Source: Gammaproteobacteria bacterium (GTDB lineage: Bacteria; Pseudomonadota; Gammaproteobacteria; Chromatiales; Chromatiaceae). From it: a stretch of DNA of 64,000 nucleotides. A program made the position numbers and the translations under genes. The stretch lies in assembly GCA_030148485.1 (NCBI GenBank), contig JASBTJ010000009.1:1-64000 (forward strand). Direction: 5' to 3'. The notes under the pieces are model-generated. The model was not told the DNA's origin. It saw only the letters and a list, made by a program, of their open reading frames with translations, and searched no databases. Shown piece after piece: positions 33,323 through 42,695 of the stretch. Each line of letters starts with the position of its first letter. The stretch's first letter is position 1.

Positions 33323-33677
33323 GGCGGTCCTCTGGTTCGTTTTTATGTTGCTTTTCCGGGCCTTGCGCCCGGCTCCTCCGGCGCGGACATGCCCTTGTTT
33401 GGGGCAAATTCCTAATAGGGGTATGCGTGTTTCGTATTGGCCGCAGACCCCGCGCTTGATTAAGCTAATCCCACCTTGTAAGGGATGTCAACGAAGTTTC
33501 TGATTTCCTACGGAATTTCTGGCCGTACTGGATGCTATGCCGCGAGGTCTTTCACAGGTTCGCGACACCGGACACCATGCACTCCGAACCGCCGACGGCT
33601 GCGCGCCGTCACGCCCGCACCTGACGCGTCGCCACGTGAAGAATACAAAAACAGCCACCCGAGGAGGGAGGTAGAGG
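33323..33677. other. Divergent intergenic region between adk-like gene and pfp (355 bases)
   Basis: No gene or RNA is recognisable. It is more AT-rich around 33400-33540 than its flanks and includes the near-palindrome GATTAAGCTAATC at 33458-33470, a plausible site for promoters or an operator, but no clear -35/-10 pair can be assigned. The pfp ribosome site (GGAGGGAGG) closes the region. Confidence 0.5.
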
Positions 33678-34934
33678 ATGACCGCCAAAAACGCGTTTTA
33701 CGCACAATCGGGCGGCGTGACCGCCGTGATCAACGCCTCGGCCTGCGGGGTGATCGAAACCGCCCGGGCCCACCCCGACCAGATCGCCAATGTCTACGCC
33801 GGTCGCAACGGCATCATCGGCGCGCTCACTGAAGACCTGATCGACACCAGTCAGGAATCGGCCCAGGACATCGCGGCGCTGAAAAAGACCCCATCCGGCG
33901 GCTTCGGTTCCTGTCGCTTCAAACTCAAGAGCCTGGAAGACAACAAGCGCGAATACGAGCGCCTGATCGAGGTGTTCAAGGCCCACGACATCGGCTATTT
34001 CTTCTACAACGGCGGCGGCGACTCCGCCGATACCTGCTACAAGGTTTCACAGCTATCGGAAAAGATGGGCTTTCCGGTACAGGCGATCCACGTGCCCAAG
34101 ACCGTGGACAACGACCTGCCGATCACCGACAACTGCCCCGGTTTCGGCTCGGTGGCGAAGTACATCGCCGTGTCCACCCTGGAGGCCAGCTACGACGTGC
34201 GCTCCATGGCTGCCACGTCCACCAAGATCTTCGTCATCGAAGTGATGGGACGCCACGCCGGTTGGATCGCCGCGGCGGGCGCGCTGGTCGAAGACTACGG
34301 CATTCCCGTGGTGACCTTGTTCCCGGAAGTGGCCTTCGACAAGGACAAGTTCCTCGCCGCGGTGGATGCCAAGGTCAAGGAATACGGCTACTGCACCATC
34401 TGTGTATCCGAAGGCTGCCACTGGCCGGACGGCACCTTCCTGGCGGAACAAGGCACCCGGGACTCCTTCGGCCACGCGCAGCTCGGCGGCGCCGCCCCGG
34501 TGGTGGCGAACATGATCAAGGAGGCCCTCGGCTACAAGTTTCATTGGGCTGTGGCCGACTATCTGCAACGGGCCGCCCGCCATCTGGCCTCCGAGTCCGA
34601 CGTGGAACAGGCCTATGCGCTGGGCAAGGCCGCTGTCGAAAAGGCATTGGAAGGCAAGAACGCCATCATGCCGACCGTGGTGCGCGAGTCCTCCAGTCCA
34701 TACAAGTGGAGCATCGGCGAAGCACCGCTGTCCGAGGTGGCCAATGTGGAAAAGATGATGCCGATGGACTTCATCACCGACGACGGCTACGGCATCACCG
34801 ACCCGTGCAAGCAGTACCTCTACCCGTTGATCAAGGGTGAAGCCTATCCCGACTATGACGACAACGGCATGCCTGTCTACGTCACCATGAAAGGCGTCGC
34901 GGTACCCAGAAAGCTCGCACCTTTCGAGCTGTAA
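33678..34934 (+). CDS. pfp: Pyrophosphate-dependent 6-phosphofructokinase
   Basis: Reversibly converts fructose 6-phosphate plus PPi to fructose 1,6-bisphosphate plus Pi. The 418-residue product shows the PPi-type determinants: GGGDS with Asp115 where ATP enzymes have Gly, and PKTVDND with Lys141, plus catalytic Asp144/Asp146 and MGRHAGW. In several autotrophs this enzyme runs backwards in the Calvin cycle, saving PPi for a proton-pumping PPase, and such an hppA gene lies 3 kb downstream. A strong AGGAGG-type site precedes the ATG. A GC-rich hairpin follows the stop. Confidence 0.96.
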   Translation: MTAKNAFYAQSGGVTAVINASACGVIETARAHPDQIANVYAGRNGIIGALTEDLIDTSQESAQDIAALKKTPSGGFGSCRFKLKSLEDNKREYERLIEVFKAHDIGYFFYNGGGDSADTCYKVSQLSEKMGFPVQAIHVPKTVDNDLPITDNCPGFGSVAKYIAVSTLEASYDVRSMAATSTKIFVIEVMGRHAGWIAAAGALVEDYGIPVVTLFPEVAFDKDKFLAAVDAKVKEYGYCTICVSEGCHWPDGTFLAEQGTRDSFGHAQLGGAAPVVANMIKEALGYKFHWAVADYLQRAARHLASESDVEQAYALGKAAVEKALEGKNAIMPTVVRESSSPYKWSIGEAPLSEVANVEKMMPMDFITDDGYGITDPCKQYLYPLIKGEAYPDYDDNGMPVYVTMKGVAVPRKLAPFEL

Positions 34935-34943
34935 GCTGTTACG

Positions 34944-34967
34944 GCGCCCCCTGTCACCAGGGGGCGC
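34944..34967 (+). terminator. GC-rich hairpin after pfp
   Basis: GCGCCCCCTG pairs with CAGGGGGCGC around a 4-base loop, starting 10 bases after the pfp stop. No U-tract follows (gcgtatcg), so it may stabilise the 3' end or only partly terminate before the GGDEF-EAL gene. Confidence 0.6.
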
Positions 34968-35116
34968 GCGTATCGCTCATCTCAGCGCGGCCTGCGACCG
35001 GGGCAACGCCGACAACGCCATCCGCGACGCGAGGGCAGCGAACTGCATCACAAAGGCAGCCTCACCCGATCCCCGGCCACCCCACGCCAGCTGCGCCATA
35101 CTGCTAGGCTGTAGGC

Positions 35117-37681
35117 ATGCCCGCCGAGCTGACGCGCAATGCTGCCGCCTTCCCCCGCTCACGGCCGCACCCGCGGGCCGCCAGCCTGCGGACCCGGTAT
35201 CTGGTGGCCTCCGCTGCCCTGATCGGCACACTGTTGGTCACCCTCGGACTGGCCTACCGTTACGTCAGCAACGTGATGAACACCAACACCCGTGCCTTGT
35301 CGCTGGCAACCCGCGTGTCCATCACCCTGGATCAGATCCCCAACAGCGTCCGAGAAGCCGACCACGCCCTGCAGGATCTGTTGGCACGCCCCGAGAGCCA
35401 CACCCGCTCGCCCCTGGCCAAACATATTGCCGATGCCCGGCAGTACGCCGTGGAGCTCGCCCGACACCCCGAGCTCCAGCAGGTACCCTGGCGCCCCTTG
35501 CTACTCACTCTGGAACGCGAACTCGGCGAGCTGGAGAAACAACTGCGCGGCCTGTTGGCCCAGTATGAACAACCCGGTTGGCTTTACCCGGCAATCCCGC
35601 TGATCGCGGGCACCATGTACCAGGCCAACACCAGCATGGACAGCGCCCTGGAAACCGCCATCCTCGAAACCGGAAGGCAACTGGACCAGCCGGGCCAACT
35701 CAAGCTTTATCAGAATCTGGTGCAACTACGCGGCTACTGGCGTCGTCTGATCCTCGATTTCCGCTCCCAGATGATCCAGTTCGCCGGTCTGCCCGGCGAG
35801 CCACTGCCGAGCCAACACGGGATGAATGCCTTGGCCAGGGCCATTCAGGAACGCATCGCCCTGCTGCAACGCAATCCGGACGGCATCGTATACGGCTTCG
35901 AGACCAGCGAGATCATCCCGCAGCTCGATGCGTGGGCCAGCAGCTGGCTGCAGGATTATCAGCTGGTGCGGAACATGCAGCAGTCCGGCCACTGGCGCAG
36001 CGACGTGCAGTACGTCGCGCAGCTCGTCAGACCGCAACAACAACAGATCAGCCGGGACCTGTATGATCTGGAGCGCGCGGTGGCACGTTGGACCACCGAC
36101 ACCTCGCTCGCGGTCCGCAGTGCGGCCAACGACATCAATCATGTGCTTTGGGCGATTGCCGGATTGGCGCTGGCATCGGCCCTGCTCAATTACCTGATCC
36201 TGGACCGGGGGGTGTTACGCCCGGTGGCGAAGGTGTCCCGGGCACTGGCTGCCGAGGCGTCCGGACAGGACATCGCGCCGCTGCCGCCGTCGCGCCATCT
36301 GGAAGTCGCGCAACTGGTGTCCGCCTTCGAACATATGCGCGAACAAATCTTAGTGCGGCAGAACGCGCTGGAGCACCAAGCCCTGCATGATGTGTTGACG
36401 AGCCTGCCGAACCGAGCGCTGCTCAATGACCGGCTCGGCCAGGGACTACGCGCCCTGCAGCGCGTCAGCGGCACACTCGGGCTGCTGTTGCTGGACCTGG
36501 ATCGCTTCAAGGAGATCAACGACACCCTCGGCCATCAGGTCGGCGATCAGGTATTGGCCGAAGTGGCGCAACGGCTGCTGACGTTGGTGCGCGACAGCGA
36601 CACCGTGGCCCGCCTGGGCGGCGACGAATTCGCGGTGGTCCTGCCCGGACTGAACCGCGAAGCTGCCACCGAACTGGCGGGGCGCATCGCGGCGACCTTG
36701 GACGATGCCTATGTGATCGGCGACCAGCCTCTGTATCTGGGCGCCAGCATCGGCATCGTCGTGGCACCCGAGGACGGCGACGACCCGGCGACCCTGCTGC
36801 GCCGTGCCGACAGCGCCATGTACCGCGCCAAACGCGGCAACCGCGATTACGCCTTTTACAATCCCGACCAGGATCAAGCAGTCAGCGAAGGCCTGCGGCT
36901 GACCGGCAAACTGCGCTACGCATTGAACGCACCGGACGTACTCAGCCTGCATTACCAACCCCGGCTCGGCTTGGGCACCGACCGTGTCGAGGGCTGTGAG
37001 GCCTTGTTGCGCTGGTACGATGACACTGCCTGGATCGCGCCGGAACGGGTGGTGCGCCTGGCTGAGCATGCCAACCTGATCAAGGATCTGACCCGCTGGG
37101 TACTCAACCGGGCGCTGGCCGACTGTGCGGATTGGCGCCGGCGGGGTTATCCGCTGCCGGTGTCGGTCAATCTGTCGGCCCGCAATCTCGACGACAACGC
37201 GCTCCCCGCCGTCGTCCAGGCGGCATTGCATCAGCACCGCTTGCCGGCCGCGGCGCTTACCCTGGAAATCACCGAAAACGCCGTCATGGCCGAACCCAAG
37301 CGCGCCAAACAACTGCTGGGCGAACTGTCCGACATGGGCGTGACCCTCTCCATCGACGACTTCGGTACCGGCCTGTCGTCACTGGCCTACGTCAGCCAGC
37401 TACCGGTCCATGAATTGAAGATCGACAAATCCTTCGTCTTCGGCATGGCGCGCACCCACAACGATGCACTGATCGTGCGATCCATCATCGAACTGGCGCA
37501 CAACCTGGGGCTGGTGGTTGTGGCGGAGGGCGTGGAAGACCGGCATACGCTCGCGCTGTTACGGGACAGCCGCTGCGACGAAGTGCAAGGCTACATCATC
37601 AGTCGGCCCTTGCCGCTGGCGCAGTTCGGTGAATTCCTGCAGGACCCGGACCGGGTCCGCGCGCTGTCCGATCCCGGTTGA
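35117..37681 (+). CDS. Membrane GGDEF-EAL protein (c-di-GMP synthesis/breakdown)
   Basis: An 854-residue inner-membrane signalling protein. Order: membrane helix about 27-49, a long helical periplasmic sensor region (about 50-335) with no family I recognise, a second membrane helix (about 337-360), a HAMP-like linker, GGDEF (intact GGDEF at 501-505) and EAL (EALLRW at 628-633, with DDFGTG and AEGVED). Both active sites look complete, so it could make or degrade cyclic di-GMP. It sits between pfp and hppA on the same strand; whether it regulates them or is a passenger is unknown. Confidence 0.93.
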   Translation: MPAELTRNAAAFPRSRPHPRAASLRTRYLVASAALIGTLLVTLGLAYRYVSNVMNTNTRALSLATRVSITLDQIPNSVREADHALQDLLARPESHTRSPLAKHIADARQYAVELARHPELQQVPWRPLLLTLERELGELEKQLRGLLAQYEQPGWLYPAIPLIAGTMYQANTSMDSALETAILETGRQLDQPGQLKLYQNLVQLRGYWRRLILDFRSQMIQFAGLPGEPLPSQHGMNALARAIQERIALLQRNPDGIVYGFETSEIIPQLDAWASSWLQDYQLVRNMQQSGHWRSDVQYVAQLVRPQQQQISRDLYDLERAVARWTTDTSLAVRSAANDINHVLWAIAGLALASALLNYLILDRGVLRPVAKVSRALAAEASGQDIAPLPPSRHLEVAQLVSAFEHMREQILVRQNALEHQALHDVLTSLPNRALLNDRLGQGLRALQRVSGTLGLLLLDLDRFKEINDTLGHQVGDQVLAEVAQRLLTLVRDSDTVARLGGDEFAVVLPGLNREAATELAGRIAATLDDAYVIGDQPLYLGASIGIVVAPEDGDDPATLLRRADSAMYRAKRGNRDYAFYNPDQDQAVSEGLRLTGKLRYALNAPDVLSLHYQPRLGLGTDRVEGCEALLRWYDDTAWIAPERVVRLAEHANLIKDLTRWVLNRALADCADWRRRGYPLPVSVNLSARNLDDNALPAVVQAALHQHRLPAAALTLEITENAVMAEPKRAKQLLGELSDMGVTLSIDDFGTGLSSLAYVSQLPVHELKIDKSFVFGMARTHNDALIVRSIIELAHNLGLVVVAEGVEDRHTLALLRDSRCDEVQGYIISRPLPLAQFGEFLQDPDRVRALSDPG

Positions 37682-37892
37682 CCGGGCACCCGGGAGTCAC
37701 CGCAACAATTTTGCGGATACGCGTATAAATAAACCCTACTTGTAACAAGCCTTACGCCGCGTCAGCATGACCCCAATTGCCAGTCCTCTGGACGAGAGCA
37801 GTCTTCCCGCCTGGGCGACCGGCTTCACCGGCAGCCGCAATCACCAAGCATAATCGGGCTGCCGAGCCACGCTCCCCCAGGAGGAGAGTCTC
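37682..37892 (+). promoter_or_regulatory. Leader region of hppA
   Basis: A 211-base leader between the GGDEF-EAL stop and hppA. An AT-rich block at 37716-37744 (gcgtataaataaaccctacttgtaac) holds a -10-like TATAAA without a good -35. An AGGAGGAG ribosome site lies 6-8 bases before the hppA ATG. No riboswitch is recognised. Confidence 0.35.
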
Positions 37893-39908
37893 ATGCACCT
37901 CGGTCTTGTCTTCGCACTTGTCTGTGCCGCTGCCGCGCTGCTGTACGGTGCGCTGTCGGTTCGCTGGATCCTCGCCAAACCCGCCGGCTCCAGCCGCATG
38001 ATGGAAATCGCCCAGGCCATCCAGGAAGGCGCACGCGCCTACCTGAATCGGCAATACACCACCATCGCACTGGTGGGGGCGATACTGTTCCTTGCCATCG
38101 GTCTGTCCGGCATCGGCTGGGCGACCGCCATCGGATTTGCGATCGGCGCCGTGTTGTCTGGGGCGGCCGGATACATCGGCATGAACGTGTCGGTACGAGC
38201 CAACGTCCGCACCACCCAGGCCGCGAACCATGGGCTCAACGCGGCGCTGCAGGTGGCCTTTCGTGGCGGCGCCATCACCGGTCTGCTGGTGGTCGGCCTG
38301 GGCCTGCTGGGCGTGGCCGGCTATTACGCCGTGCTGCTCTACCTGGGCGTTGCCGACCCCATTCACCCGTTGGTCGGGCTGGCCTTCGGCGGCTCGCTGA
38401 TCTCGATCTTCGCCCGCTTGGGCGGTGGCATTTTCACAAAGGGCGCAGATGTCGGCGCCGACATCGTCGGCAAGGTGGAGGCCGGCATCCCCGAGGACGA
38501 CCCGCGTAACCCGGCGGTGATCGCCGACAACGTCGGTGACAATGTCGGCGACTGTGCCGGCATGGCCGCGGATCTGTTCGAAACCTACGCCGTGACCGTC
38601 ATCGCCACCATGTTGCTCGGCGGATTGATGCTCAAGGGGGCCGGACCGGCTGCTGCCATCTACCCGCTGGTGCTGGGCGGCGTCTCGATCATCGCCTCCA
38701 TCATCGGTAGCTGGTTCGTCAAGGCCCGTGAAGGCGGCAAGATCATGAGCGCCCTGTACCGCGGTCTGCTGGTGGCCGGCGTGTTGGCCGCCATCGCCTT
38801 CTACCCTGTCACCAGTCTGATGATGGGCGACAACGGCCAGTTCAGCGTGCTGGCCTTATACGGTGCCGCGCTGATCGGCCTGGCGCTGACAGCCGCCATG
38901 GTGGTGATCACCGAGTACTACACCGCCACCGAATACAGTCCGGTGCGCCACATCGCGGCAGCCTCCACAACAGGCGACGGGACCAATGTCATCGCCGGCC
39001 TGGGTGTGTCCATGAAATCCACCACGGCGCCGGTAATCGCCGTGTGCGCGTCCATCTGGGGGGCCTACGAACTGGCCGGTCTGTACGGCATCGCCGTGGC
39101 CGCCACCGCCATGCTGTCGATGACCGGCATCATCGTCGCGTTGGACGCCTATGGCCCGGTCACCGACAACGCCGGCGGCATTGCCGAAATGGCGGAACTG
39201 GATGCGAGCATTCGCGGCATCACCGATCCGCTGGACGCGGTAGGCAACACCACCAAGGCGGTCACCAAGGGTTACGCCATCGGCTCCGCGGGGCTGGCGG
39301 CGTTGGTACTGTTCGCCGACTACACGCACGGTCTGGAGGCCCGCGGCCTGCATCTGAGCTTCGACCTGTCGGATCATGAAGTGATCATCGGCCTGTTCAT
39401 CGGCGGCCTGGTGCCCTACCTGTTCGGCGCCATGGCCATGGAGGCCGTCGGTCGCGCCGCCGGCGGGATCGTCAACGAGGTGCGCCGGCAGTTCCGTGAG
39501 ATGCCCGGCATCATGGATCACAGCCAAAAGCCGGACTACTCCCGCGCGGTGGACATGCTGACCAAGGCCGCGATCAAGGAGATGCTCATCCCGTCTCTGT
39601 TGCCGGTGCTGATCCCCATCGTGGTCGGGCTGATACTGGGCCCCAAGGCACTGGGTGGCGTACTGCTCGGCACCATTGTCACCGGCCTGTTCGTGGCCAT
39701 ATCCATGACCACCGGCGGCGGTGCCTGGGACAATGCCAAGAAGTACATCGAAGACGGCAACCACGGCGGCAAGGGGTCCGACGCCCACAAGGCAGCGGTC
39801 ACCGGTGACACCGTGGGCGACCCCTACAAGGACACCGCCGGCCCCGCCATCAATCCACTGATCAAGATCATCAACATCGTGGCCCTGCTGATCGTGCCAC
39901 TGCTCTAG
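37893..39908 (+). CDS. hppA: Membrane-bound proton-translocating pyrophosphatase (K+-independent type)
   Basis: A 671-residue, roughly 16-helix integral membrane pump that couples PPi hydrolysis to proton export. The active-site block [28 protein letters not shown] is intact between about residues 207 and 234, and the second acidic cluster [14 protein letters not shown] is near the end. The segment [11 protein letters not shown] has Lys455 at the position that separates K+-independent pumps (Lys) from K+-dependent ones (Ala). It lies downstream of pfp and upstream of ppa, so three PPi enzymes share this 7-kb stretch. It ends in TAG. Confidence 0.97.
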   Translation: MHLGLVFALVCAAAALLYGALSVRWILAKPAGSSRMMEIAQAIQEGARAYLNRQYTTIALVGAILFLAIGLSGIGWATAIGFAIGAVLSGAAGYIGMNVSVRANVRTTQAANHGLNAALQVAFRGGAITGLLVVGLGLLGVAGYYAVLLYLGVADPIHPLVGLAFGGSLISIFARLGGGIFTKGADVGADIVGKVEAGIPEDDPRNPAVIADNVGDNVGDCAGMAADLFETYAVTVIATMLLGGLMLKGAGPAAAIYPLVLGGVSIIASIIGSWFVKAREGGKIMSALYRGLLVAGVLAAIAFYPVTSLMMGDNGQFSVLALYGAALIGLALTAAMVVITEYYTATEYSPVRHIAAASTTGDGTNVIAGLGVSMKSTTAPVIAVCASIWGAYELAGLYGIAVAATAMLSMTGIIVALDAYGPVTDNAGGIAEMAELDASIRGITDPLDAVGNTTKAVTKGYAIGSAGLAALVLFADYTHGLEARGLHLSFDLSDHEVIIGLFIGGLVPYLFGAMAMEAVGRAAGGIVNEVRRQFREMPGIMDHSQKPDYSRAVDMLTKAAIKEMLIPSLLPVLIPIVVGLILGPKALGGVLLGTIVTGLFVAISMTTGGGAWDNAKKYIEDGNHGGKGSDAHKAAVTGDTVGDPYKDTAGPAINPLIKIINIVALLIVPLL

Positions 39909-39989
39909 CAGTCACCACCACGACAGCCTGGGCAAGCGGGCGGCCATGCCCGGCGCCGGGGGTGGTGCCGCTGCGCGGCGGGTTTGATT

Positions 39990-40064
39990 CGGTGCAATGC
40001 CCTGCGGTTATTGCACCCTACGAACGCCCCGTAGGGTGCAGTAAGGCAAAGCCGCATTGCACCG
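39990..40064. repeat. Long imperfect inverted repeat (CGTAGGGTGCA-type palindrome)
   Basis: Left arm 39990-40022 begins CGGTGCAATGC and ends TTGCACCCTACG; right arm 40030-40064 begins CGTAGGGTGCA and ends GCATTGCACCG, with a 7-base centre. The outer 11 and inner 11 bases of the arms match, with a few mismatches between. Similar sequences are scattered in many proteobacterial genomes as REP-like units, so it is probably one member of a family that has no other copy in this window. Confidence 0.8.
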
Positions 40065-40245
40065 TACGACGCTGGGCGGTGGCTCACACGGGGCGCGAAG
40101 CGTCAAATAGCCGGCTACAACGACGATTGGCAACGACGACGAGGTGTCGGTTGCGCCGTCACGTTCGCTGGTCACTGCCCTTTCCGGCCCGCCCCCGGTT
40201 CCGGGTGGGAAAGCGTTGCTCTCGCCACCCCGCCCGGAACGCCGG

Positions 40246-40251
40246 TATAAT
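40246..40251 (+). promoter_or_regulatory. Probable -10 element for ppa
   Basis: A perfect TATAAT lies 51 bases before the ppa ATG in otherwise GC-rich DNA. The -35 position (about 40223-40228, cgccac) is poor, so an activator or a long spacer may be involved. Confidence 0.5.
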
Positions 40252-40302
40252 TCGGCCCTTTCCCGTTTTCCCTTGCTGCCTGGCAGTACTTAGAGGTGCC
40301 CA

Positions 40303-40851
40303 ATGATTCTGGACCGTGTCGATTCCGGCAAGGATGTCCCCAGCGACATCAACGTCATCATCGAAATCCCCGCTCACAGCGACCCCGTCAAATACGAGGT
40401 CGACAAGGACACCGGGGCCATGTTCGTCGACCGCTTCATGAGCACCGCAATGCATTATCCGTGCAACTACGGTTATGTGCCGCACACCCTGTCCGCGGAC
40501 GGCGACCCGGTGGACGTCCTGGTGTTGACCCCGGTGCCACTGATCAGCGGCTCGGTGATCCGCTGCCGGCCGGTGGGCGTACTGAAGATGACCGACGAGT
40601 CCGGCGACGATGCCAAGGTGCTGGCGGTACCCGTTTCCAAGCTCTGCAGCCTGTACCGCGACGTCAAGGATTACGGCGACGTGCCCAAGATGGTGCTCGA
40701 CCAGATCGCGCACTTCTTCGAGCACTACAAGGATCTGGACGAGGGCAAATGGGTGCGCGTTGACGGCTGGGCCGGCATCGACGAAGCTCACAAGGAGATC
40801 CTGGACAGTATCGAGATGTACAAGAACGCACCGGAAAAACCCGCCTTTTGA
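40303..40851 (+). CDS. ppa: Inorganic pyrophosphatase (family I)
   Basis: Soluble Mg-dependent PPase of 182 residues that hydrolyses PPi in the cytosol. The signature [10 protein letters not shown] and upstream [11 protein letters not shown] are intact, with the expected acidic metal ligands. AGAGG lies 8 bases before the ATG. Because it competes with the H+-PPase and PPi-PFK for the same substrate, its expression relative to those genes would set how much PPi energy is recovered. Confidence 0.97.
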   Translation: MILDRVDSGKDVPSDINVIIEIPAHSDPVKYEVDKDTGAMFVDRFMSTAMHYPCNYGYVPHTLSADGDPVDVLVLTPVPLISGSVIRCRPVGVLKMTDESGDDAKVLAVPVSKLCSLYRDVKDYGDVPKMVLDQIAHFFEHYKDLDEGKWVRVDGWAGIDEAHKEILDSIEMYKNAPEKPAF

Positions 40852-40879
40852 CCTGTCCGCAAGCCGCCAGGGACGCCGC

Positions 40880-41434
40880 ATGAAAGTCTGCATCCTGTCC
40901 GACAGCCACGATCACATCCCGCTGATCGACGCCGCGGTGGCCGCCGCCGCGGCCGAGGGCTGCGAGGCGGTGTTGCACGCCGGCGACCTGGTGGCGCCCA
41001 GCACCCTCAACTGCCTGCAGCAGTACGGGCTGCCGGTACACGTGATCCACGGTAACAACACGGGCGATCTTTACGCCCTGACCCGCTTGTCCCACAAACC
41101 GGAAGGCGTGGTTCGTTACCATGGCATGGACGCCGGGATCGAGTTGGGCGGCAAACGGATCTTCATCGTGCATTACCCCCATTATGCCCATGCCATGGCG
41201 GCGACCGGCGACTGGGACATCGTCTGCTGCGGGCATAGCCACAAGGTGGAACTGACCCAGGTGCCGACCATCAAGGGCGGCAACGCGCTGGTGGTCAACC
41301 CCGGCACCGTCGGCGGCGTGGGCACAGCGCCTGCCACCTGGATACTGGGGGACCTGGAAACCATGCAGTTCGACGTGCGCGAAATTCCTAAAAGCCTGGA
41401 ATACACACGCCAGGTGGACGGCCGCTCGACATGA
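40880..41434 (+). CDS. YfcE/MJ0936-type metallophosphoesterase
   Basis: A 184-residue calcineurin-like phosphodiesterase. Metal motifs are SDSHDH near the N-terminus, AGDL, HGNN, HYPH and CGHSH. YfcE-type enzymes hydrolyse phosphodiester model substrates; the natural substrate is unknown. It starts 28 bases after ppa, and its stop overlaps the moaC start (ATGA), so ppa, this gene, moaC and engB look like one transcript. Confidence 0.9.
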   Translation: MKVCILSDSHDHIPLIDAAVAAAAAEGCEAVLHAGDLVAPSTLNCLQQYGLPVHVIHGNNTGDLYALTRLSHKPEGVVRYHGMDAGIELGGKRIFIVHYPHYAHAMAATGDWDIVCCGHSHKVELTQVPTIKGGNALVVNPGTVGGVGTAPATWILGDLETMQFDVREIPKSLEYTRQVDGRST

Positions 41435-41907
41435 GCAAACTCACCCACTTCGATGCCGACGGCAAGGCCCACATGGTCGATGTCGGCGCCAAGGACGTCA
41501 CCCACCGGGTCGCCATTGCCGAAGGCGTGATTCGCATGACCCCCGCCACCCTGTCGTTGATCCTTTCCGGCGGGCACAAGAAAGGGGACGTGCTGGGCAT
41601 AGCCCGTATCGCCGCCATCATGGGCGCCAAGAAAACCGCTGATCTGATTCCCCTTTGTCACCCGTTGGCGCTGACCAAGGTCGCCGTGGACTTTACCCCG
41701 GACGCCGACCAGTCGCTGGTGCATTGTGTCGCACGGGTCGAGACACGCGGCCAAACCGGTGTCGAGATGGAGGCCCTGACCGCCGTGCAGGTCGCACTGC
41801 TGACCATCTACGACATGTGCAAGGCCGTGGACAAGGGCATGACCCTGGACGGCATCCGCCTGATGGAAAAACAGGGCGGCAAATCCGGACATTGGACCCG
41901 CGACTGA
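41431..41907 (+). CDS. moaC: Cyclic pyranopterin monophosphate synthase MoaC
   Basis: Second step of molybdenum cofactor synthesis: converts the MoaA product to cyclic pyranopterin monophosphate. The 158-residue product has [21 protein letters not shown] and MCKAVDKGM with the conserved catalytic Asp/Lys pair. It is translationally coupled to the preceding phosphodiesterase gene. moaA is not in the window. Confidence 0.96.
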   Translation: MSKLTHFDADGKAHMVDVGAKDVTHRVAIAEGVIRMTPATLSLILSGGHKKGDVLGIARIAAIMGAKKTADLIPLCHPLALTKVAVDFTPDADQSLVHCVARVETRGQTGVEMEALTAVQVALLTIYDMCKAVDKGMTLDGIRLMEKQGGKSGHWTRD

Positions 41908-41917
41908 CAAGGCCGAG

Positions 41918-42580
41918 ATGAGCGACCGAGCAGACAAGGCCCAGGGCCCGGACATGATCGAAAAACCCGCCATCTTCTACCGTCGGGCACGATTTCTGAC
42001 CAGCGCGGCCAAACTGGACCAGTGTCCCATGGATATGGGCTACGAAGTAGCCTTCGCCGGGCGATCCAATGCTGGAAAATCGAGTGCCATCAACACCTTG
42101 TGCGACCAGACCGGGCTTGCAAGGACCAGCAAGACCCCCGGCCGCACCCAGTTGCTGAACTTTTTCGAGCTGGACGAACAGCGCCGCCTGGTGGACCTGC
42201 CCGGCTACGGTTATGCCAAGGTGGCGGTCAGCATCAAAAAGGACTGGCAGGGCAGTCTGTCCCACTATCTGGAGCAACGCGAGTGCCTGCGCGGCCTGAT
42301 ACTGATGATGGACGTACGGCACCCACTCAAGGACTACGACATCCAGATGTTGGAGTGGTCCGCGGTGATCGGACTGCCGGTCCACGTGCTGCTCACCAAG
42401 GCTGACAAGCTGAAAAAAGGCCCCGCATCGGCCAGCCTGTTGCAGGTGCGCAAATACCTCAAGGACCAGGACGCCGGCCACACGGCGCAGCTGTTTTCGT
42501 CATTGAAGAAGACCGGCTTGCCGGAGGCCTTCGCCACCCTCGACAAATGGTTCGCTCGCACCGCTGAAGGCGCCGCCTGA
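41918..42580 (+). CDS. engB: Ribosome-biogenesis GTP-binding protein EngB/YihA
   Basis: A 220-residue small GTPase needed for 50S subunit assembly. The G motifs are G1 [10 protein letters not shown]2 TPGRTQ, G3 DLPGYG and G4 TKAD. Start 41918 has AAGG upstream; an ATG at 41954 (MIEKPAIF) is a possible alternative. In many gammaproteobacteria engB is divergent from polA; here they are convergent with one gene between. Confidence 0.95.
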   Translation: MSDRADKAQGPDMIEKPAIFYRRARFLTSAAKLDQCPMDMGYEVAFAGRSNAGKSSAINTLCDQTGLARTSKTPGRTQLLNFFELDEQRRLVDLPGYGYAKVAVSIKKDWQGSLSHYLEQRECLRGLILMMDVRHPLKDYDIQMLEWSAVIGLPVHVLLTKADKLKKGPASASLLQVRKYLKDQDAGHTAQLFSSLKKTGLPEAFATLDKWFARTAEGAA

Positions 42581-42584
42581 AGGC

Positions 42585-42617
42585 AAAAAAAAACCGGGAC
42601 CCATTGCAGGGTCCCGG
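42585..42617 (-). terminator. Strong intrinsic terminator (minus strand)
   Basis: CCGGGACCC and GGGTCCCGG form a 9-bp stem with a 6-base loop; on the minus strand it is followed by nine U residues (A-run 42585-42593). It lies 79 bases beyond the stop of the desaturase-like gene, which it should terminate. In the plus direction it lacks a U-run. Confidence 0.88.
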
Positions 42618-42695
42618 AGAAGCTTTCCGGAGGAGAAGCCGCGATCGAGAGGGGAGGAAGAACACCACGGCTTCTGGACGCTAGGCGTCTACCGG

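Larger units (their letters stand above)
39909..40302. other. Intergenic region between hppA and ppa (394 bases)
   Basis: No coding sequence or RNA gene is seen. It contains the long inverted repeat at 39990-40064 and, at 40246-40251, a TATAAT close to the ppa start. The stretch 40065-40230 shows nothing recognisable. Confidence 0.6.
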
